From positions 40,516 to 104,515 of the forward strand of contig JAPZTO010000011.1 in NCBI GenBank assembly GCA_027532775.1: a stretch of DNA of 64,000 nucleotides, in the 5' to 3' direction. Shown one piece after another: positions 37,536 to 44,539 of this stretch. The notes under the pieces were generated by a model. That model searched no databases. It was not told the origin of the DNA and saw nothing but the letters and a program-made list of their open reading frames with translations. How positions within the stretch are numbered: position 1 is the first letter of the stretch; every line of letters begins with the position of its first letter. Source of the stretch: Beijerinckiaceae bacterium (GTDB taxonomy: Bacteria; Pseudomonadota; Alphaproteobacteria; Rhizobiales; Beijerinckiaceae). The translations under genes and the position numbers were made by a program.

Positions 37536-37567
37536 TCGACTCTCCCCTTGTCTGATCCATGAGACAG

Positions 37568-37593
37568 AAAGCCCGGCTCCGGCCGGGCTTTTC
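37568..37593 (+). terminator. Intrinsic terminator of nrdJ
   Basis: A 10-bp perfect stem AAAGCCCGGC (37568-37577) and GCCGGGCTTT (37582-37591) with a 4-base TCCG loop ends in a T-run, 32 bp after the nrdJ stop. It has the shape of an efficient Rho-independent terminator. Confidence 0.9.
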
Positions 37594-37610
37594 CGTTTCA
37601 GTGCTCTCCC

Positions 37611-37718
37611 CGTCATTGCGAGGAGGGCGAAGCCCGACGCGGCAATCCAGACGCCTGCCGGAACGGGCGGCCTGCCTGACGTGTGGATTGCTTCGCCGCT
37701 GCGCGACTCGCAATGACG
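37611..37718. repeat. Palindromic intergenic repeat (REP-like)
   Basis: This 108-bp element begins CGTCATTGCGAG (37611-37622) and ends CTCGCAATGACG (37707-37718), a perfect 12-bp terminal inverted repeat. Inner partial matches are GCAATCCAG near 37632 and TGGATTGCTTCGCC near 37684. Elements with these termini are dispersed palindromic repeats in many proteobacterial genomes. Only one copy is present in this window. Confidence 0.75.
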
Positions 37719-37831
37719 ATCACTCTCCGTGCCCTGAGCTCCCCCCCCTTTGATCCCGATCATGGCGAGGGAACGCGATGCCCGCCATGCTGGTTCCATC
37801 AGGCCCGGAACGGGCCGAGGAGGAGACCAGC

Positions 37832-38131
37832 ATGAGTATGTTTGCCAAGAGCGCGATGGAGTTCTTCTACAATACCGGCCGGCCGAGCCGGAACGTGACC
37901 GGGGCGGTGCGGCTCGAACGGGACGAGATCACGGTGGAATATCCGGGCGAGCACGGGCAGGAGCGCTATTTCGGCAAGGCGCTGGCGCCGGGGCATTACG
38001 AGCTGCGCTGTGTCGAGATCGGCGGACGGGCCACGCTCCACCGCTTTCCGGAGAGCGATTATCTCGAGGGGTACTGGAGCCAGGACCATCATTACGGCAT
38101 GTGGCGGATCCAGCTGATCAACGAGGAGTGA
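37832..38131 (+). CDS. Hypothetical small cytoplasmic protein
   Basis: This is a 99-residue protein with no signal peptide or membrane segment. It contains a compact beta-rich region (RLERDEITVEYPG, APGHYELRC, GGRATLHRF) and an aromatic, His-rich tail GYWSQDHHYGMWRIQL. No family is recognised. The ATG was chosen because GAGGAGGAG lies 5 bp upstream; an ATG 18 codons earlier has no such site. Its end overlaps the convergent ceramidase gene by 14 bp. Confidence 0.7.
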   Translation: MSMFAKSAMEFFYNTGRPSRNVTGAVRLERDEITVEYPGEHGQERYFGKALAPGHYELRCVEIGGRATLHRFPESDYLEGYWSQDHHYGMWRIQLINEE

Positions 38132-38819
38132 CCGCCCGGATCGCCGCAAGGGCGAGCAGGCCGAGAACCGTGGCATTGAGGAGATGCCAGAGGAAATGGA
38201 GCCCCCAGGGCCAGGCGCTGCAGAGTGGCCGGTCCAGGGTGCGCAGGGCCAGCGACAGGGTGAAGAGCCCGCCGGCGAGCAGCAGGGCGCGGGCAATGGG
38301 CCGGGCGGCATCGCCCGTCAGCCCTGCCCGGGCCGGTTCGGCCCGCCGGCTGCGCGCGGCAAGTGCGAGGCCGAAGCCAAAAAGCGCCAGCAAGGCCGGG
38401 ACATAGCCGATGCCGCCGCGCAGGGTGTTCGGGCCGGCAACCTGCACAAGCCCGGCCGAGGCGACGAAAAACAGCACCGGACCCACCCATGCCAGCCAGA
38501 GCGGCGCGCCGAGGAACCGCCGGATGGCGAGGCCGAAATAGAGCAGGATGAAACCCTGGATGGGCAGGACATCCATCAGCACTGTCCGCCGGTTGGGGAT
38601 GGTGTGGAACAGGAAGCTGCCAATGCCGATGGCGGTCATCAGCAGGATCAGCACGAGGCCGGCCACATCCCGCGGGTGGCGCTGCCGCCAGAGCCAGAAA
38701 GCCATGCCTGCCGCCAGCACGAAGCCGGCATTGGTGAGCGCGTTGAGCGGCTCGGCCCAGAAGGCGGGCGAACCGAGGCGCTCGCAATAGGCCATCAGGA
38801 AGCGGGCTTCCGGCTGCAT
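38118..38819 (-). CDS. Alkaline ceramidase family membrane protein
   Basis: This is a 233-residue polytopic membrane protein of the alkaline ceramidase/CREST group. The family signature AYCER-x-G is followed by FWAEPLNALTNAGFVLAA, then GIGSFLFHTIPN with a zinc-ligand-type His, and near the C-terminus GLHFLWHLLNATVLGL with two more His. The usual seven helices are visible as hydrophobic stretches. It may cleave a sphingolipid-like or other N-acyl lipid in the inner membrane; the substrate is inferred from family only. AGGAG lies 7 bp before the ATG. Confidence 0.85.
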   Translation of the reverse strand: MQPEARFLMAYCERLGSPAFWAEPLNALTNAGFVLAAGMAFWLWRQRHPRDVAGLVLILLMTAIGIGSFLFHTIPNRRTVLMDVLPIQGFILLYFGLAIRRFLGAPLWLAWVGPVLFFVASAGLVQVAGPNTLRGGIGYVPALLALFGFGLALAARSRRAEPARAGLTGDAARPIARALLLAGGLFTLSLALRTLDRPLCSAWPWGLHFLWHLLNATVLGLLALAAIRAVTPR

Positions 38820-38887
38820 CCGAGAACTCCTGTGGGCGGCGGGAAACGGCTGTCCCCGCGCGGGCGATTCGCGCTACACATGCGCAC

Positions 38888-39664
38888 ATGATCATCGCGA
38901 CCTACAACGTCAATTCGGTGCGGCAGCGTGAAGCGCATCTCCTGCGCTGGCTGCAGGCCCGCCAGCCGGACATCGTCTGCCTGCAGGAACTGAAATGCCT
39001 CGACGAGGCCTTCCCGCGCTCCGAGATCGAGGCGCTGGGCTACAATGTCGAGACGCATGGCCAGAAGACCTTCAACGGCGTCGCCATCCTGTCGAAACAC
39101 CCGATCGAGGTGGAGAATCGCGGCCTGCCCGGCTTCGAGGACGAGCAGGCGCGCTATATCGAGGCGGTTGTCTCGGTGCCCGGCGAGGCGCTGCGGATCT
39201 GCGGGGTCTATTTCCCGAACGGCAACCCGGCGCCCGGGCCGAAATATGACTACAAGCTCGCCTTCATGGATGCGCTGACCCACCATGCCCGCACCTTGCT
39301 GGCGCTGGAGGAAAAGCTCGTCATTGCCGGCGATTACAACATCATTCCCGATGCGCGTGATGCGCGCGAGCCGGCTGCCTGGGCGCAGGATGCGCTGTTC
39401 CTGCCCGAAAGCCGGGCCGCCCTGCGCCGGCTGCTCCATCTCGGATTTACGGAGGCCCTCCGCGCCACCACCGATGCCAGCGGCCTCTACACGTTCTGGG
39501 ATTACCAGGCCGGGGCGTGGCAGCGGAACAACGGCATCCGGATCGACCATCTCCTGCTCTCGCCGCGCGCGGCGGACAGGCTGGCCGAAGTGGGGATCGA
39601 CAAGGACCTCCGGGCCGAGGACAAGCCCTCGGACCATGTGCCCGTCTGGGCGCGGCTCTCCTGA
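38888..39664 (+). CDS. xthA: Exodeoxyribonuclease III
   Basis: This is a 258-residue AP endonuclease/exonuclease of the EEP fold. It has IATYNVNSVRQRE, CLQELKCLDEAFP with the metal-binding Glu, FNGVAILSK, VYFPNGNP, AGDYNIIPDARD, the WDYQAGAWQRNNGIRIDHLL block and the catalytic SDHVPVW. It repairs abasic sites and degrades duplex DNA 3' to 5'. All catalytic motifs are present. No clear Shine-Dalgarno was seen. Confidence 0.96.
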   Translation: MIIATYNVNSVRQREAHLLRWLQARQPDIVCLQELKCLDEAFPRSEIEALGYNVETHGQKTFNGVAILSKHPIEVENRGLPGFEDEQARYIEAVVSVPGEALRICGVYFPNGNPAPGPKYDYKLAFMDALTHHARTLLALEEKLVIAGDYNIIPDARDAREPAAWAQDALFLPESRAALRRLLHLGFTEALRATTDASGLYTFWDYQAGAWQRNNGIRIDHLLLSPRAADRLAEVGIDKDLRAEDKPSDHVPVWARLS

Positions 39665-39682
39665 GCGGAGCCGCCCCGGCCA

Positions 39683-40651
39683 TTACTGGAACATCCGCCC
39701 TTTCGGGCCTTGCGGGACCCGGCCGGGATAGCGGCCGCCGGAGCCGGGGAAGCTTGGCCGGCCGAAACCGGGCCCGATGATCAGGCCGGGAATGACCGGG
39801 ACGAGCGCCGGATAGGACGGCCGGCGATAGATCGGCTCATCGATGATCTCCTCTTCCTCGATCACCACGCGGCGGGGCCGCTGCGGACGGGGCGGCGGCG
39901 CTTTCGGCGGCGTGGCGCGCGGTGGCCGGGCGGCCGGCGGAACCGTCCCGCCCTGCCCCTTGATCTGCGGGGTGCAGCGGTCAACCACGCAGAAATCGCC
40001 GGTGCATTGCGCCGAATAGACCGGCAGGCGTGAGGACAGCCGCTGCGGCAGGGTCACGCCCCGCCCATCAACCGAGACATAGGTGCAGGCCTGGGTCAGC
40101 TCCATGCAGCGGCCCGAACGCGTGCAGACCTGCGCCGCGCCTTCATGCAGCGAGACATAGGTCCGGTTGTTGATGACGCTGACTTCGACCGTGGTGCCGC
40201 GCAACCCCACGGTCGCGACCGGGGTGCGGATGATATAGCTGCCCTTCGGGCCATTGCCCGAAACGAAGCGCATCGCGCCGGTGGAAAGTTCCATCGCGGC
40301 GTTTTTCTCGCCCGAATAGACGAAGGCATCAAGCTTGATGCTGGCCTTCGGGCCGAGGCGAAGATCGGTCTCGTCCTTGAAGCGGAGGCGGGCCTGAGCC
40401 TTGTCCTCGGTCGTCACGCGCTCGTTGCGGTGGACGGGATCCGGAACCGCCAGCGGCCTCGGGGCCTCGCCCTGCTGGCCCAGCACACGGTTCTCGATGG
40501 TTTCGGCCTTGCCGATCACGTCATTCGCGAAAGCGGGCAGCGGCAGGGCGGAAGGCAGCAGGACGAGGAGTGCCACGAGGGAGGCACGGGCCCTCCGTCC
40601 GGAGGGGCGCGGGTCAGGCGAGAAGGGCGGGCAGGACTGGACCAAGGCCAT
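39683..40651 (-). CDS. FecR-domain exported protein (paralogue 1)
   Basis: This is a 322-residue protein with a signal peptide (ASLVALLVLLPSALPLPAFA). The FecR-like beta domain (about 45-190) includes TEDKAQARLRFKDETDLRLG, GAMRFVSGNGPKGSYIIRTP, VATVGLRGTTVEV and LHEGAAQVC. A Pro/Lys/Arg-rich tail follows. It shares a core with the next gene upstream, 40747-41529, so the two are tandem duplicates. FecR-only secreted proteins without a sigma factor are common in alphaproteobacteria; no FecI-type gene is adjacent. The role is unknown, perhaps envelope or polysaccharide binding. Confidence 0.85.
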   Translation of the reverse strand: MALVQSCPPFSPDPRPSGRRARASLVALLVLLPSALPLPAFANDVIGKAETIENRVLGQQGEAPRPLAVPDPVHRNERVTTEDKAQARLRFKDETDLRLGPKASIKLDAFVYSGEKNAAMELSTGAMRFVSGNGPKGSYIIRTPVATVGLRGTTVEVSVINNRTYVSLHEGAAQVCTRSGRCMELTQACTYVSVDGRGVTLPQRLSSRLPVYSAQCTGDFCVVDRCTPQIKGQGGTVPPAARPPRATPPKAPPPRPQRPRRVVIEEEEIIDEPIYRRPSYPALVPVIPGLIIGPGFGRPSFPGSGGRYPGRVPQGPKGRMFQ

Positions 40652-40746
40652 GGCAGGAACTCCGTTTGCGCCACCCTAGCGCAGAATCCATCCATTGCCG
40701 TGCGAAAGAGCACAGGACATCGCGTCCTGTCTTGTCTGCCCTTGTC

Positions 40747-41529
40747 TTATCTGCCTTTGCCACCGCCGCCGGAAGCACCGGCCCCGCCAGAACCGCTGGC
40801 CGAACCGCCTGCGGGGTCATAGCCACCGGGCGAAGGTGCGGCTGGGCCGGGCGTTCCCGGCGTACCGGCTGCGCTGGCGGTGCAGCCGCCGCTGCCGCAG
40901 GCGGCACCGCGGCAGGCGGTGTTGAAGGTCGGGATGTTCGGCGTCAGCCGCTGTGCCGGGCGGACCTGCCCGCCCCCGGCCTCGACATAATCGCAGCGAT
41001 TGGTCAGCTGGCTGCAGCGGTTGCCGATGCAGACCTGCGCCGCCCCCTCGACAAGGGTGACGAAGGCCCGCCCCTGCCGGAGCACGATATCGACGGTGGT
41101 ACCCCTGAGCCCGATCGTCGCGACAGGCGTGCGGATCTGGTAGGTGCCGACGGGGCCGTTGCCGGAAACGAAACGCAGGGCGCCGCGGGTAAGCGTGACG
41201 GCCGTGCCCGCCTGCCCGGTATAGATCGCGGAATCCAGCCGGATCTGGGCCGAGGGGCCGAGGCGGAGATCCGAGCGGTCGGAAAAGCGCAGGCGGGTGC
41301 TGGAGGCGGCCTCGGTGCGGATCAACTCGCTGCGGTAGATCTCGGCCTCGGGCGCCAGCTGGCGACGGATGCCGGCAACCTCGCCGGAAACCCGGTTTTC
41401 GACAATCTCGGCCGCCCCGATGATCTGCGCCGGCTGGGCCACAAGCGGGCCACAGGCCAGCGTGGCAAGAATGCCGAAAACAGCCTGAAAGGACCGGATA
41501 TGATCAAGCAGAGGTTTCACGGACGGCAT
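40747..41529 (-). CDS. FecR-domain exported protein (paralogue 2)
   Basis: This is a 260-residue protein. The ATG at 41529 was chosen because GGGGAG lies 6 bp upstream; the ATG two codons earlier touches that site. The FecR domain mirrors its neighbour: SSTRLRFSDRSDLRLGPSAQ, GALRFVSGNGPVGTYQIRTP, VATIGLRGTTVDI and EGAAQVC. The tail is different, a Gly/Ser/Ala-rich low-complexity segment ending GGGGKGR. Paired cysteines (VCIGNRC, NRCDY, ACRGAACGSGGC) suggest disulfides. Confidence 0.85.
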   Translation of the reverse strand: MPSVKPLLDHIRSFQAVFGILATLACGPLVAQPAQIIGAAEIVENRVSGEVAGIRRQLAPEAEIYRSELIRTEAASSTRLRFSDRSDLRLGPSAQIRLDSAIYTGQAGTAVTLTRGALRFVSGNGPVGTYQIRTPVATIGLRGTTVDIVLRQGRAFVTLVEGAAQVCIGNRCSQLTNRCDYVEAGGGQVRPAQRLTPNIPTFNTACRGAACGSGGCTASAAGTPGTPGPAAPSPGGYDPAGGSASGSGGAGASGGGGKGR

Positions 41530-41589
41530 GGTCATCTCCCCTAGCGGGAAAGACCTATCCGAGATCGGCGGGCGAATCCACCCGGCCTG

Positions 41590-42462
41590 TCAGCGGACGC
41601 CCTTGCCCCGCTTGCGCAGGAAGGCTTCCGACAGCTTGCGCTCGTCCTCGGTGGCGATTTCCCGCGCCCGTTCGTTCAGTTCGACCACCCATGGGTCACG
41701 GGTCGGATCCACCTGTTCGCGGGCGAGTTGCATCCACATCAGGCCACGCGGCGCCTGGCGCGGCACGCCATCACCGTTGAACAGCATCTGCCCGAACCGG
41801 GCCTGCGCGAAGGCATGGCCCTGCTCGGCGGCGAGGTAGAACCAGCGCGCAGCCTGCTGCAGGTCCTTCGTGCCGTTGAGACCGTCGGCCAGCACACGGC
41901 CGAGATGATACTGGGCATCGGCATCGTTGTAATACGAGGCCGCGTAATGGAACATTTCCGTGGCGCGGCCCGGATCCCGGCGGACGCGGGTATTCGGGAT
42001 GCCGGTCAGATGGTAGCTGCCCAGGGCCACGAAGGCCTGCGCCACCATGCGGGCATGCGGCGAATCCGGGCTTTCATCGGCGCGCAGGTTCACGATCTGC
42101 GAGAAATTCTGGTAGGCCTTGTAATCATCCCGGCGGACGCCCTCGCCCTCGCGATACATCTGGCCGAGCTTCCACTGCGCCGCGACATTGCCCTCGCGGG
42201 CGGCAAAGGTCAGCGGTTCGACGGCGGAACCGGGATCACCGCTGGAGAGCGCACGCAAGCCCGCGCGCAGGGATTCGCCCACCGACTTGAACAGGGTGCC
42301 CTTTTCGGCAGGGGCAGGCGGAGCTTCCTTGACATCGAAGGCCCAGGCCGCGGGAATGGCCATGGTCACCGCCATCAACGCGCCAAGCACGCTGCCCGAC
42401 CAGCGGGCGCCGACCGGGGCGAGGCCGGTGCCCCGGCTCAGGGTGTGCTCACAGATCTGCAT
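41590..42462 (-). CDS. ExoR-like periplasmic Sel1-repeat protein
   Basis: This is a 290-residue protein with a signal peptide ending AAWA, after which the mature protein starts FDVKEAPP, as in rhizobial ExoR. Sel1 repeats include AAREGNVAAQWKLGQMYREG, ADAQYHLGRVLADG and AARWFYLAAEQGHAFAQ. ExoR binds the periplasmic part of the ExoS/ChvG sensor and restrains exopolysaccharide and invasion genes; that role is inferred by layout and similarity recalled, not tested. The start at the ATG of MQICEHTL is preferred over an upstream TTG. It overlaps the ilvD stop by 14 bp. Confidence 0.8.
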   Translation of the reverse strand: MQICEHTLSRGTGLAPVGARWSGSVLGALMAVTMAIPAAWAFDVKEAPPAPAEKGTLFKSVGESLRAGLRALSSGDPGSAVEPLTFAAREGNVAAQWKLGQMYREGEGVRRDDYKAYQNFSQIVNLRADESPDSPHARMVAQAFVALGSYHLTGIPNTRVRRDPGRATEMFHYAASYYNDADAQYHLGRVLADGLNGTKDLQQAARWFYLAAEQGHAFAQARFGQMLFNGDGVPRQAPRGLMWMQLAREQVDPTRDPWVVELNERAREIATEDERKLSEAFLRKRGKGVR

Positions 42463-44179
42463 AGCAATGCTTCTCGGCAACGCCGCCCGGATGGGTCACC
42501 GCGCCATCGCGCGCAGACCCGACCGTTTGGGCATATTTCCATAATGCGCCAGAGGCGTATTCCGTCTCTCGCGGCTTCCAGTTCCCACGACGCGCTTCAA
42601 GTTGGGCATCGGTAAGGCGAGTTTGCAGCACCCCCGTGACCGCGTCGATTTCGATGATATCGCCATCCTCGAGCAGGGCGATCGGGCCGCCGACAGCCGC
42701 TTCCGGGCCGACATGGCCGATGCAGAAACCGCGTGTCGCACCGGAAAACCGGCCATCGGTAATCAGTGCCACCTTGTCGCCCATGCCCTGGCCATAGAGG
42801 GCGGCGGTGGTGGACAGCATCTCGCGCATGCCGGGGCCGCCTTTCGGCCCCTCGTAGCGGATAACCAGCACCTCGCCCTCACGGTATGCGCGCTTCTTCA
42901 CCGCCTCGAAACAGGCTTCCTCGCTGTCGAAGCAGCGGGCCGGGCCAGTGAAGCGGAGGCGGTCCGGCGCCATGCCGGCGATCTTCACGATGGCCCCGTC
43001 GGGCGCGAGATTGCCGGACAGGCCCACCACGCCACCGGTGAGGGTGATCGGGTCATTGGCCGGGCGGACGACATCCTGCTCGTCGTTCCATTTCACGGAA
43101 GCCAGGTTCTCGGCCATGGTGCGGCCCGTCACGGTGAGGCAATCGCCGTGCAGGAAGCCGTGATCGAGCAGGGTCTTCATCATCAACGGGATGCCACCAA
43201 CCTCGAACATGTCCTTTGCGACATAGCGGCCACCGGGTTTCAGATCGGCGATATACGGCGTTTTCCTGAAAATTTCGGCAACATCGAACAGATCGAACCG
43301 GATGCCGACCTCATGCGCGATGGCGGGCAGGTGCAAGGCCGCATTGGTGGAGCCACCGGAGGCTGCCACTACGGTTGCAGCATTTTCCAACGCCTTGCGG
43401 GTGACGATGTCGCGCGGGCGGATGTTCCGGGCGATCAGTTCCATCACCATCTCGCCGGCGGTCATGCAGAACTGGTCGCGGATCTCATACGGCGCCGGAG
43501 CGCCGGCGGAATAGGGCAAGGCGAGGCCGATCGCCTCGGAAACCGTCGCCATCGTATTCGCGGTGAACTGGGCGCCGCAGGCCCCGGCAGAGGGGCAGGC
43601 CACGGATTCGAGCGTCTCGAGATCCTCGTCCGACATGTCGCCGACAGAATGCTTGCCGACCGCCTCGAACACGTCCTGCACGGTCACGGGCTTGCCCTTG
43701 AAGGAGCCCGGCAGGATCGAGCCGCCATAGATGAAGATCGACGGCACGTTGAGGCGCACCATCGCCATCATCATGCCGGGGAGCGACTTGTCGCAGCCGG
43801 CAAAGCCGACCAGCGCATCATAGCAATGGCCGCGCATCGTCAGTTCGACGGAATCGGCGATCACGTCGCGGCTGACCAGCGAGGATTTCATGCCCTGATG
43901 GCCCATGGCGATGCCATCGGTGACAGTGATCGTGCAGAATTCACGCGGCGTGCCGCCGGCGCTCGCCACGCCCTTCTTCACCGCCTGGGCCTGGCGCATC
44001 AGCGCGATGTTGCAGGGAGCTGCCTCGTTCCAGCAGGAAGCCACGCCCACGAAGGGCTGGCGCATCTGGTTCCGGGTCAGGCCCATCGCGTAGTAATAGG
44101 AGCGGTGCGGCGCGCGCTCTGGCCCTTCCGTCACATGGCGGCTGGGCAATCTCGACTTGTCGAATACGCGATGATCCAT
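42449..44179 (-). CDS. ilvD: Dihydroxy-acid dehydratase
   Basis: This is a 576-residue IlvD/Edd family enzyme. Cluster-ligand motifs are GVASCWNEAAPCN, GFAGCDKSLPGMM and CPSAGACGAQFTANTMA. GGSTNAALHLPAIAHE and SGATRGFCIGHVGPEA are family hallmarks. It catalyses the third common step of valine, leucine and isoleucine synthesis. The start was set at MDHRVFDKSR; the in-frame extension upstream (65 residues) is unlike the family. It reads into the exoR-like gene with a 14-bp overlap. Confidence 0.95.
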   Translation of the reverse strand: MDHRVFDKSRLPSRHVTEGPERAPHRSYYYAMGLTRNQMRQPFVGVASCWNEAAPCNIALMRQAQAVKKGVASAGGTPREFCTITVTDGIAMGHQGMKSSLVSRDVIADSVELTMRGHCYDALVGFAGCDKSLPGMMMAMVRLNVPSIFIYGGSILPGSFKGKPVTVQDVFEAVGKHSVGDMSDEDLETLESVACPSAGACGAQFTANTMATVSEAIGLALPYSAGAPAPYEIRDQFCMTAGEMVMELIARNIRPRDIVTRKALENAATVVAASGGSTNAALHLPAIAHEVGIRFDLFDVAEIFRKTPYIADLKPGGRYVAKDMFEVGGIPLMMKTLLDHGFLHGDCLTVTGRTMAENLASVKWNDEQDVVRPANDPITLTGGVVGLSGNLAPDGAIVKIAGMAPDRLRFTGPARCFDSEEACFEAVKKRAYREGEVLVIRYEGPKGGPGMREMLSTTAALYGQGMGDKVALITDGRFSGATRGFCIGHVGPEAAVGGPIALLEDGDIIEIDAVTGVLQTRLTDAQLEARRGNWKPRETEYASGALWKYAQTVGSARDGAVTHPGGVAEKHCYADL

Positions 44180-44539
44180 GATCCGACCCTGTGCGACCCC
44201 CGGGGCTCCCGATCCGGGCCTGTCCCGGATGCCATGCAAGGCCCCGATCGACAATCCGCCCGGCCGGATGAATTCCCGACATGGTTGACGGGGAACCCCG
44301 CCTGCCCCGCCTTGGGAAACCACCCATTTTCGAAAGCTTTGGTGCCCCGAGCTACACGCTTCTTTGTGGCGCAAAAGCGGCGCATCGCGGCAGGCGCGTC
44401 GACCGATCCGGAATCATTCCGCGTTGTTGCGCAACGGACACAATGATGCGCCCAGGCCATGGAACAGGCGGACCGGAAGACATGCACGCTGAGGGCTGCG
44501 TAAACCGACACGTCAGCGGCAAAACCCCGGTCGGACCAG
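44180..44539. other. Intergenic region upstream of ilvD
   Basis: These 360 bases lie between the valS stop and the ilvD start, both minus-strand genes. Short frames on both strands have no recognisable product. No attenuator-type leader peptide with runs of Val, Leu or Ile codons was noticed, and no strong terminator hairpin follows valS. The ilvD promoter presumably lies here. Confidence 0.4.

Noticed and set aside
33600..37799. A 1399-codon open frame antisense to nrdJ
   Set aside because: It is a GC-rich shadow frame; nrdJ on the plus strand has full family motifs and regulatory signals.
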